A DNA stretch of 6,607 nt from Chloroflexia bacterium (GTDB taxonomy: Bacteria; Chloroflexota; Chloroflexia; Thermomicrobiales; UBA6265), in the NCBI GenBank assembly GCA_013694885.1, contig JACDBO010000216.1, positions 1 through 6,607 of the forward strand. Direction: 5' to 3'. Of the stretch, positions 1 through 5,495 are shown in pieces; positions within the stretch are counted from its first letter, which is position 1; the number at the start of each line of letters is the position of its first letter. A program made the position numbers and the translations under genes. The notes beneath the pieces are model-generated. The model worked only from the letters and a program-made list of their open reading frames with translations. It ran no database searches and was not told the origin of the DNA.

Positions 1-1
1 C

Positions 2-97
2 AGGCATACTGGCATGGCGGGCACGGGATCCTCCGGCGAACACAGAGCGGTGACACCTCCTTGTTCGTCGGACCCGTGGCCGCCCGCCAAGCCCTGA
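2..97 (+). pseudogene. Possible C-terminal tail of a TnpB-like transposon protein (partial, runs off left edge)
   Basis: A plus-strand frame is open from the window edge and stops at TGA, bases 95-97. It encodes 31 residues, rich in G, S, T and P. Nothing in the peptide identifies the family: the RuvC-like core and zinc-finger cysteines of TnpB would lie to the left. The suggestion rests on composition, on the stop codon being the first three bases of a TGACATCCTCCC motif often seen right after tnpB genes, and on the CTAAAGGCGGGGAT motif that follows. It could equally be a chance open frame in GC-rich DNA. Confidence 0.25.
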
Positions 98-138
98 CAT
101 CCTCCCACCTATTGCCGGTCACTCTAAAGGCGGGGATG
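95..138 (+). mobile_element. Putative right end of an IS200/IS605-group (tnpB-only) element, possibly degenerate
   Basis: The stretch starts with TGACATCCTCCCACCT and ends with CTAAAGGCGGGGATGA. From general knowledge, the right ends of IS200/IS605 and IS1341-type elements often carry a subterminal hairpin of the form CCTCCC(C/A)...CTAAAGG...GGGGAT just downstream of tnpB. Here the two arms are separated by about 11 extra bases and pair imperfectly, so the end looks degenerate or is an unusual variant. The following bases up to 253 hold no gene that I can support, only a weak CGAAGA/TCTTCG inverted repeat (145-150 and 163-168) and a TTCTAGAA palindrome (230-237). No matching left end can be seen because the window starts here. 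Confidence 0.35.
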
Positions 139-253
139 AAGGCCCGAAGAGGATAAGGTATTTCTTCGATCAGGTGCGGTGCAAGCCGAGCAAACTCGAA
201 GTTTTCCGTGCCCACTTTCCACCCCCCGATTCTAGAACTCATTTTCGCTTTGT

Positions 254-1267
254 CTAGGAAGCCCGCATCCGCTCGCCGAGGGCCGTGGCGAGGAGTTGGG
301 TGGCGACGTCTTCGCTGGTGGAGGTGGGGTCGAGGGTGGGGTTGAGCTCGACCCAATCGAGGGAGCGGATCGGGCCGTCCCAGGCGCCGAGGTGGCGCAG
401 AAGCTGGGAGGCTTCGCGCATCGTTAGACCGCCGGGGTAGCGGGTGCCGGTGCCGGAGAGCACCGTCGGGTCGAGGACGTCGAGGTCGAACGAGAGGTGG
501 ACGGCATCGACGCCGCGGGCTGTGAGGTGGTCGAGCGCATCATGCAGGCCCGGCAGGATGCCGCGGTCGGTCCACTCCTCCATCGTCAGCGCCCAGATGC
601 CGCGCTCGGCGATGAAGCGCCCCTCGCCAGCGTCGATGTCGCGCACGCCGAGCAGGCAGACATCCTCCGCCCGCACGGGTGGGGCATCGCCACGCATCGC
701 CGCGAGTTCAGATGGACCACCGCCGAGGGCGATGGCCAGAGGCATCCCGTGGACATGCCCGCTCGGGCTCGTCTCCGGTGTGTTGAGGTCGGGGTGGGTG
801 TCGATCCAGAGGAGGCCGAGCCGCTCCGCGCTCGCCGCCGCGCCGGCGATGCTGCCGATGGCGACGGCGTGGTCACCGCCGAGCGCGACGGCCAGCTCCC
901 CGGCGGTGATGGCCTCTCGAACCGCCGCGGCGAGGGCGACCGTAGTGATCCCGATCTCGGGCAGAAACGTCCGCCAGCCTCGTCCGAGCCGGTTCGCGGC
1001 ATCGTCCGGGACCGGGGCGGGGATGAGGACCGGTTCGCGCAGCCGCGCCGTGAGTGCCGCCCGGTCGGGCCGGTCCCAGCGGACACCGAGCAGCCGGGCC
1101 AGCGTCGCCGCGCCGGCCTCGACCCCCGTCCGCTCCGCGCCGAGCCACAGCGGCGTCACCAGCGGCCGAATCGGCGCGACGGCCAGCCAGTTCTGGCTGA
1201 AGGACTGAGGACTGAGGGCTGAGGACTGAGGGCCATGTGCCATACGCTCGTCGGTCTCGATCGTCAT
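254..1267 (-). CDS. rocF: Arginase-family ureohydrolase (probable arginase)
   Basis: Probably hydrolyses L-arginine to L-ornithine and urea in the cytoplasm, using a two-manganese centre. The 337-residue product carries the family motifs in order: G-x(5)-GVE-x-G near residues 43-52, GGDH at 130-133, DTHPD at 156-160, NTPETSPSG at 162-170, an RDID-x-GE motif at 209-215, SFDLD at 259-263, GTGT at 272-275, and a VELNP motif near the C-terminus. The metal ligands expected from human arginase I (H101, D124, H126, D128, D232, D234) correspond to H133, D156, H158, D160, D261 and D263. The shuttle histidine corresponds to H173 and the late glutamate to E285. The NTPETSPSG stretch favours arginase over agmatinase. 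Asn139 of the human enzyme is His171 here. The start is the ATG at 1265-1267 because AGGAG lies 8 nt before it; an ATG seven codons upstream has only a weak GGAA. The first 35 or so residues precede the conserved core, and residues 12 to about 25 are encoded by a heptamer repeat. The gene ends the argS-mutase-arginase run. Confidence 0.88.
   Translation of the reverse strand: MTIETDERMAHGPQSSALSPQSFSQNWLAVAPIRPLVTPLWLGAERTGVEAGAATLARLLGVRWDRPDRAALTARLREPVLIPAPVPDDAANRLGRGWRTFLPEIGITTVALAAAVREAITAGELAVALGGDHAVAIGSIAGAAASAERLGLLWIDTHPDLNTPETSPSGHVHGMPLAIALGGGPSELAAMRGDAPPVRAEDVCLLGVRDIDAGEGRFIAERGIWALTMEEWTDRGILPGLHDALDHLTARGVDAVHLSFDLDVLDPTVLSGTGTRYPGGLTMREASQLLRHLGAWDGPIRSLDWVELNPTLDPTSTSEDVATQLLATALGERMRAS
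1194..1234 (-). repeat. Heptamer direct-repeat array (TCAGTCC) inside the arginase N-terminus
   Basis: Read on the minus strand there are four contiguous units, TCAGTCC, TCAGCCC, TCAGTCC and TCAGTCC (1229 down to 1202). A further TCAGCCA unit follows after one extra T, and a partial GGCCC flanks the other side. The array lies between the ribosome binding site and the conserved arginase core and is translated as a P/Q/S-rich stretch. Because 7 is not a multiple of 3, gain or loss of one unit would shift the reading frame. The repeat resembles the array at 1641-1672: both fit TCNNTCC. Confidence 0.8.
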
Positions 1268-1275
1268 TGATCGGG

Positions 1276-1280
1276 CTCCT
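1276..1280 (-). promoter_or_regulatory. Shine-Dalgarno site deciding the arginase start
   Basis: On the minus strand the sequence reads AGGAG, then 8 nt, then the ATG at 1265-1267. This selects that ATG over the in-frame ATG at 1286-1288, which precedes the AGGAG, and over the GTG at 1157-1159 beyond the repeat, which has no ribosome binding site. Confidence 0.7.
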
Positions 1281-1336
1281 GCCTTCATTGGCTGTTCCGA
1301 AATGCCGCTGTCCCGGTTCGTAGCACCGCTTCGAGA

Positions 1337-1624
1337 TTAGCGCCCGGCGTATTCTGCCTGTTCGATGTCGATAAAGCGGGCGATCATCGTTCGATACACT
1401 TGCTCGACGAGATCTGCATCCACACCCTCCGCCATTGCCAAGTGGCGCACTCGCGCCACTACCTGCTCGACACGCCGTGGTGCCGCGACATCGGCGGCGG
1501 TTCGCTTGAACGCCGCCGCCTGGAGCACGTAACCACTCCGTTCGGCCAGCAACGCCACGAGCTGTCGATCGATGCGGTCTATCTGCTCACGCACCTCGTC
1601 AAGGCTTTGACACTGGATGACCAC
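1337..1624 (-). CDS. Chorismate mutase, AroQ class (PchB-like)
   Basis: A 95-residue all-helical protein of the AroQ chorismate mutase fold. The usual reaction is chorismate to prephenate, the first step towards Phe and Tyr; relatives such as PchB split isochorismate into salicylate and pyruvate. The pattern REQIDRIDRQLVALLAER (12-29) is the long first helix. R12, R29, K40 and R51 have the same spacing as R14, R31, K42 and R53 recalled for Pseudomonas PchB, and the segment YVLQAAAFK followed by APRRV is closer to PchB than to E. coli PheA. In an ungapped comparison the position of PchB Gln90 (E. coli Gln88) is Glu88, with Gln89 next to it. The start is GTG at 1622-1624 with GGAGGAG 9 nt before it; the stop is TAA. 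No regulatory ACT or prephenate dehydratase domain is attached. It lies 63 nt after argS and 69 nt before the arginase gene. Sequence alone does not decide between mutase and isochorismate lyase; no other siderophore or salicylate gene is visible. Confidence 0.85.
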   Translation of the reverse strand: MVIQCQSLDEVREQIDRIDRQLVALLAERSGYVLQAAAFKRTAADVAAPRRVEQVVARVRHLAMAEGVDADLVEQVYRTMIARFIDIEQAEYAGR

Positions 1625-1633
1625 GGGCGATTG

Positions 1634-1640
1634 CTCCTCC
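1634..1640 (-). promoter_or_regulatory. Shine-Dalgarno site deciding the GTG start of the chorismate mutase
   Basis: On the minus strand GGAGGAG is followed by 9 nt and then GTG. It lies directly after the heptamer repeat, so upstream A/G-rich units (AGGGGA, AGAGGA) form a run of further Shine-Dalgarno-like sequences. Confidence 0.75.
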
Positions 1641-1672
1641 CCTGTTCTCTATCCTCTATCCCCTATCCCCTC
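1641..1672 (+). repeat. Heptamer direct-repeat array (TCTATCC) between argS and the chorismate mutase
   Basis: On the plus strand the units are TCTATCC (1648-1654), TCTATCC (1655-1661) and CCTATCC (1662-1668), followed by a partial CCTC, and preceded by a degenerate CCTGTTC (1641-1647). It fills about half of the 63-nt gap between the argS stop and the mutase start. On the transcribed strand it is purine-rich with GGGG runs, ending next to the ribosome binding site. Confidence 0.8.
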
Positions 1673-1687
1673 GTAGCCTCTCCGTCA

Positions 1688-3961
1688 CTACATTACCTCC
1701 GGCGCCGCGATGCCGAGCAGGGCCAGACTGCTCTTCAGTGTCGTCCGCGTCGCGGCCACGAGGGCGATGCGGGCGGTGCGGGTCGGCTCGGCCGACTGGA
1801 GAACCGGGCAGGCGTGGTAGAAGTCGTTGAAGCGCCTGGCGAGGTCGAAGGCGTAGTTGGTCAGGTGCAGCGGGCGGTATTCCGCCGCCGCGCGCTGGAC
1901 GACGCCGGGCAGCTCGGAGATCTGCTGGAGCAGGCTCAACTCCTCGGCGGCGGTTTCGCCGAAGTCGAGGGTATCCAGGCTCGCGGCGAGGTCGATATCA
2001 CTAACGCTGGCATGTTCAAGGATGCGGCAGGCGCGGGCGTGGGCGTACTGGATGTATGGCGCGGCGTGGCCGTCGAACGAGAGGGCCTCTTCCGGGTCGA
2101 AGACGATCACCTTGTTGCCATCGCGCGCCAGCATCGCGTACTTCAGGGCACCGATCCCGACCTGGCGGGCGACCTCCTGCCGCGTTGCCGCCGGCAATTC
2201 TGGATTCTTCTCGTCGATGACGGCGCGGGCGCGAGAGAGCATCTCGTCGCGCACGTCCTCGAGCATCGGCGCGTTGCCCTTGCGTGACGAGATCACCCCG
2301 GTCGGCAGGGTCACGAACTCGTAGCCGAGGTGCAGATTGTTGGCGGCTTTCTCGAAACCGGCCAGCTCCAGAATCTTCGAGATCTGATCGAAATAGAGCG
2401 ATTGGCGGACATCGACGACCCAGATCGCGCGGTCGATGTCGTACTCGACGAACTTCTGTTGCGTCAGCGCCAGGTCCTTCGTCGCGTAGAGCGTGGTGCC
2501 GTCCGAGCGCAGGATCGGCAGGGTGTGGTAGGTCTCATGCTCCAACCCCAGCTGCTCGTCGATCTTGACCACCGGCAGACCGTCGCTTACCTCGGCGATA
2601 CCGCGCTCCAGCAACTCGCGGACGATCTGCCTGCCTTCGTCCTCGACCTCACTCTCCCAGAACCAGGCATCGAACGTGGCGTCGAACTCGTCGAAGATGC
2701 TGCGCAGGTCGGCGACGCTCCACGCCCGCGTCTCCTCCCAGAGCGCCACGAAGTTAGGGTCCTTGCGCTCCCAGCGCTGAAACGTCTCCCGCACCGCCTG
2801 CTCCCAGGCAGGGACATGCGGCCACCAGTCGGTCATGTGGGCATCAAGCCGCTCCCATTCGGCCAACCGCTCCTCGGGCGTCATCGTGGGCAGCGGCGCG
2901 TCGGTCTCACCGTCGGCGGAGATGGGTGGTTCTGGCGGTTTCGGCTGTGCCGCCTCGGCGCGGAGTTGGTCGCCGATGATCGGCCAGAAGGTGACCAGCA
3001 CGTTCTCGTCGCGGAGCTGGTCGACCTTGATCTCGCCCTGCTGGGAGATGCGGCCGAGCAGGTAGGCGATGTCCTCGCCGTCGACCGTGTTCGTCCGCCA
3101 CAGGAACTTGAGCATTCGGTCGACCGCGGTGACGAAGACCTCGTCCTCGCGAATGACGGTGTGCAGAAAGGCGAGGACATCGGCGCGGAGATTGAGGCGG
3201 GCGTCGGCCTCAGCGTAGATGTCGCCGAGCCAGCGGCCCTTCGAGGCATCGCCGGTCGGTTCCTCGCCCCGGTGGAACGTCTCGTAGCACCAGAGGCAGC
3301 GGACGACGTGGCGGCCGATGTCGCCGATATAGGTCGTCGGCATCGTCGCCACGCCGCCGGCACGCACGATGTTGGTGACGGCGACACCGAGACAGATATT
3401 GCGCAGATGGCCGACGTGGGCGGCCTTGTGGGTGTTGAGCTGCGAGTGCTCGATCATCACCCGCTCGGGTTTGGAGTTTGGCGGCGCCGCGCCGTAGCGG
3501 TCTCCCGCTCTGAGCACCTCGCCGATCAGGCTGGCGGCGACCGTGTTGGCGTTGTAGGAGATGTTGACGTAGCCATTGACCGCCTCGACGCGGGCGAAGC
3601 GCCCGGCGGCATCGACCTTGGCGGCGATCCGCTCCGCCACTTCTTGTGCGCGCGCGCCGACCCGCTCGTTGACCGTGCGCCGGGCCTCCTTTTTGGAAAT
3701 GCCCTCAAGGTCGCCGGCCGCTTCCAGCTCTCGCGTCACCAGTTCGCCGGCGACGATGCGGCTGATCGCGGAGGCGCTGCCCCAGGTGCCGGCGAACGGC
3801 AGCGGGCGTAAGTCGAGCGGCCGGTTCCCGAGCTCGATGCCGAGATCGACCAGCGCCGCGCCGATCGCCTCGACGGCGGCGCGCTCCTCGCGCGCGACGA
3901 TGCCGGGTTCGGGAGCGGGGGACGGTGAGCTCGCGATCGGTGAATCGGTGGTCTGGGTCAT
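1688..3961 (-). CDS. argS: Arginyl-tRNA synthetase with a large internal insertion
   Basis: Class I aminoacyl-tRNA synthetase that attaches arginine to tRNA-Arg in the cytoplasm. Visible parts: a short S/P-rich leader (1-20), the ArgRS-type N-terminal domain (about 25-150, with VNGYVNISYN at 128-137), the HIGH-type motif HVGH (182-185) in THKAAHVGHLRN, a GDIG motif (213-216, commonly GDWG), LYATKDLAL (491-499), the KMSK-equivalent loop SSRKGN (558-563), and a DALR-type anticodon-binding domain (about 636-757) that ends APEVM, as is common in the family. At 757 residues it is well above the usual 550-600. Most of the excess is an insertion at about 258-380 in the catalytic domain, containing a proline-rich linker (341-358) and Trp-rich helices. 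The start is ATG at 3959-3961 with AGGA 10 nt upstream (3972-3975), a modest site. The stop is TAG directly after the codon for the last Met. A 145-nt gap separates it from the upstream membrane-protein gene, so it probably has its own promoter. I see no T-box leader. The mutase and arginase genes follow on the same strand. Confidence 0.96.
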   Translation of the reverse strand: MTQTTDSPIASSPSPAPEPGIVAREERAAVEAIGAALVDLGIELGNRPLDLRPLPFAGTWGSASAISRIVAGELVTRELEAAGDLEGISKKEARRTVNERVGARAQEVAERIAAKVDAAGRFARVEAVNGYVNISYNANTVAASLIGEVLRAGDRYGAAPPNSKPERVMIEHSQLNTHKAAHVGHLRNICLGVAVTNIVRAGGVATMPTTYIGDIGRHVVRCLWCYETFHRGEEPTGDASKGRWLGDIYAEADARLNLRADVLAFLHTVIREDEVFVTAVDRMLKFLWRTNTVDGEDIAYLLGRISQQGEIKVDQLRDENVLVTFWPIIGDQLRAEAAQPKPPEPPISADGETDAPLPTMTPEERLAEWERLDAHMTDWWPHVPAWEQAVRETFQRWERKDPNFVALWEETRAWSVADLRSIFDEFDATFDAWFWESEVEDEGRQIVRELLERGIAEVSDGLPVVKIDEQLGLEHETYHTLPILRSDGTTLYATKDLALTQQKFVEYDIDRAIWVVDVRQSLYFDQISKILELAGFEKAANNLHLGYEFVTLPTGVISSRKGNAPMLEDVRDEMLSRARAVIDEKNPELPAATRQEVARQVGIGALKYAMLARDGNKVIVFDPEEALSFDGHAAPYIQYAHARACRILEHASVSDIDLAASLDTLDFGETAAEELSLLQQISELPGVVQRAAAEYRPLHLTNYAFDLARRFNDFYHACPVLQSAEPTRTARIALVAATRTTLKSSLALLGIAAPEVM

Positions 3962-4056
3962 CGTGTGGTGGTCCTACATCCTCATGCCAGCGAATACGGA
4001 CATGCCATCACGATGATGATACCCGTTGACGGTCGATGGATGCGGCCGTGGCTGAT

Positions 4057-4083
4057 ACATCGCGCCGCGCGTAAGCGCGATGT
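4057..4083. terminator. Inverted repeat after the transporter operon (possible terminator or operator)
   Basis: ACATCGCGC (4057-4065) and GCGCGATGT (4075-4083) form a perfect 9-bp inverted repeat with a 9-nt loop. It begins 24 nt past the stop of the small membrane-protein gene and lies about 95 nt before argS. On the plus strand it runs into TTTT (4083-4086). On the minus strand, which is the transcribed one here, no T-run follows, so it is not a classic intrinsic terminator for the genes shown. An alternative, smaller fold (4066-4070 with 4075-4079) has a GTAA loop on the plus strand. It could also be an operator for argS. Confidence 0.45.
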
Positions 4084-4106
4084 TTTCACCCGCGGACGCA
4101 CCGGCA

Positions 4107-4445
4107 TCACAAGAGCCATTGCAGGGCGTACGACACGATGAGCATTGCGACCATGACGATCGCGATTCGGGCGGCGCGTGACTGGAGTCGGTGGCGGGTG
4201 ACGGCGGTGCGTAGGACGCTCTCGAGCACGACCACACCGACCAGCCAGGTCAGGCCCAGTACGACGGTGCCGACCCGGTCGGCGGTGCTGACCGCGTAGG
4301 CGTTTCCGCTCAGGCGCCGGGCGATGTCGACGGCGTTGATCCGGAGTTTAAGAAAGAGCCAGAGCCCGAGCGCGGAGAGAACCACCCACACCACGTAGCA
4401 GGCGAGCCAGGCAAGAACCGATGGGGGTGTTGTGCGATACGTCAT
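4107..4445 (-). CDS. Small three-helix membrane protein, unknown function
   Basis: I do not recognise a family. The 112-residue product has three hydrophobic segments at about 10-32, 58-78 and 91-111, with the last running to the C-terminus. The loop between helices 2 and 3 (79-93) is rich in Arg (R79, R84, R86, R90, R93), more so than the loop after helix 1 (K33, R35, R43, R44). By the positive-inside rule this suggests an N-terminus inside and a C-terminus outside. There is no lipobox, no visible catalytic motif and no cysteine pair. Its ATG (4443-4445) follows the TAG of the OppF-type gene (4446-4448) with no spacing, and no good separate Shine-Dalgarno site is seen, so translation is probably coupled to that gene. 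This points to a role with the transporter or simply co-transcription. The full-length open frame with strongly hydrophobic segments argues that it is a real gene. Confidence 0.7.
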   Translation of the reverse strand: MTYRTTPPSVLAWLACYVVWVVLSALGLWLFLKLRINAVDIARRLSGNAYAVSTADRVGTVVLGLTWLVGVVVLESVLRTAVTRHRLQSRAARIAIVMVAMLIVSYALQWLL

Positions 4446-5495
4446 CTAGGCGATGGCTCGCTCTGCCGCCACGCCGCGCAGCTCCAGCTGCTCGGAGAAA
4501 TGACAGGCGGCGAAGTGGCCGGGTGCGACCTCGCGCAGGGGTGGCGTCTCGATGCGGCATCGCTCCTGGACGTAGCGGCAGCGGGTGTGGAATGGGCAGC
4601 CGCCCGGCGGATTCGCCGGGTCCGGGACCTCACCCTGAAGGACGATCCGGGTCGTGCTGCCGCGCAGACGCGGGTCCGGCTTCGGGACGGCCGAGAGCAG
4701 CGCCTCGGTGTAGGGCATTTGCGGTGTGGCGAAGATGCGCTCCGTCTCGGCCACCTCGACGATCCGGCCGAGGTACATGACGATGACGCGGTTGCAGATG
4801 TGTTCGATGACGCTGAGGTCGTGCGAGATGAAGAGGTAGGTGAGCCCCAGCTCGGTTTGGAGGTCCTCGAGCAGGTTGATGATCTGGGCGCGCACCGAGA
4901 CGTCGAGCGCCGAGACCGCCTCGTCGGCGATCACTAGCCGCGGCTCGGTCGCCAGCGCCCGCGCGATGCCGACCCGCTGGCGCTCGCCGCCGCTGAACGC
5001 ATGGGGATAGCGGCGCATGTACTCGGGTCGCAGCCCGACGCGCTCGAGCAGCATGGCCACGCGCTCGTCGAGCGCCCGGCCGCGGGCCATGCGGTTGGTG
5101 CGCAGCGGCTCGCCGACGATGTCGCGCAGCGTCATCCGCGGGTTGAGTGATGAGTGTGGGTCCTGGAAAATCATCCTCACCTCGCGGCGCAGGCGCTTGA
5201 GCTGCCGTCCTTGCAGCTCGGCGACGTTCACCTCCTCGCCCTGGTCGAAGTGGTAGCGAATCTCTCCGGCGGTCGGGTCGTAGACGCGGGTGATGGTGCG
5301 CCCGACCGTGGTCTTGCCGCAGCCGCTCTCGCCGACCAGCCCCAGCGTCTCGCCGTGCCGGATGGCGAAGCTCACGCCGTCGACGGCCTTGACGTCACCG
5401 ACATGGCGGTGGAGGAGTCCCCGGTGGATCGGAAAATACAGGCGCAGGTTGTCGACCCGCAGGACTTCCCCGTTGCCTGGTGTGCGGGTGGTCAT
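4446..5495 (-). CDS. oppF: Peptide ABC transporter ATP-binding protein, OppF/DppF type
   Basis: One of the two ATPases that power an oligopeptide/dipeptide (or nickel-type) importer at the inner face of the membrane. In the 349-residue product: Walker A GESGCGKT (55-62), Q-loop Gln111, signature FSGGERQR (167-174), Walker B LVIADE (187-192), D-loop SALD (195-198) and switch His225. The oligopeptide-transporter C-terminal domain follows, starting about MPYTEALL (260-267), with four cysteines, C300, C306, C313 and C331, in the pattern proposed to hold a [4Fe-4S] cluster in this family. The start is the ATG at 5493-5495, which overlaps the TGA of the OppD-type gene as ATGA and has GGAGG 7 nt upstream. 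A start 29 codons earlier would add an Arg-rich peptide with no family match. The substrate cannot be read from the ATPase. The stop TAG is immediately followed by the ATG of the small membrane protein. Confidence 0.93.
   Translation of the reverse strand: MTTRTPGNGEVLRVDNLRLYFPIHRGLLHRHVGDVKAVDGVSFAIRHGETLGLVGESGCGKTTVGRTITRVYDPTAGEIRYHFDQGEEVNVAELQGRQLKRLRREVRMIFQDPHSSLNPRMTLRDIVGEPLRTNRMARGRALDERVAMLLERVGLRPEYMRRYPHAFSGGERQRVGIARALATEPRLVIADEAVSALDVSVRAQIINLLEDLQTELGLTYLFISHDLSVIEHICNRVIVMYLGRIVEVAETERIFATPQMPYTEALLSAVPKPDPRLRGSTTRIVLQGEVPDPANPPGGCPFHTRCRYVQERCRIETPPLREVAPGHFAACHFSEQLELRGVAAERAIA

Noticed and set aside
873..1148. A 91-codon minus-strand frame inside the arginase gene, in another frame
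   Set aside because: Its G/R/P/A-rich translation has no motifs and is fully contained in the well-supported arginase gene.
444..1222. Two overlapping plus-strand open frames antisense to the arginase gene
   Set aside because: They are low-complexity S/R/P- or R/D-rich translations, with no recognisable motif; the minus strand carries a complete set of arginase residues.
1194..1672. CRISPR array suggested by regularly repeated short units
   Set aside because: Units are 7 bp and directly adjacent, with no spacers and no cas gene in the window.
2330..3811. A 493-codon open frame on the plus strand, antisense to argS
   Set aside because: The opposite strand has all ArgRS motifs in a continuous frame. 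The antisense product is a V/D/R/L-rich sequence without family motifs, as expected from GC-rich codon bias on the complementary strand.
4016..4021. TATCAT (minus strand) as a -10 box for argS
   Set aside because: The hexamer at the matching -35 position (CGCATC, 4039-4044) is a poor match to TTGACA, and a single AT-rich hexamer is weak evidence.
3962..4106. T-box riboswitch leader for argS
   Set aside because: The 145-nt gap has no AGGGTGGNACCGCG-like T-box sequence and no intrinsic terminator ahead of argS on the coding strand.
3974..4237. An 87-codon minus-strand frame spanning the gap upstream of argS
   Set aside because: It overlaps the membrane-protein gene in another frame, crosses the inverted repeat, and has no ribosome binding site or recognisable motif.
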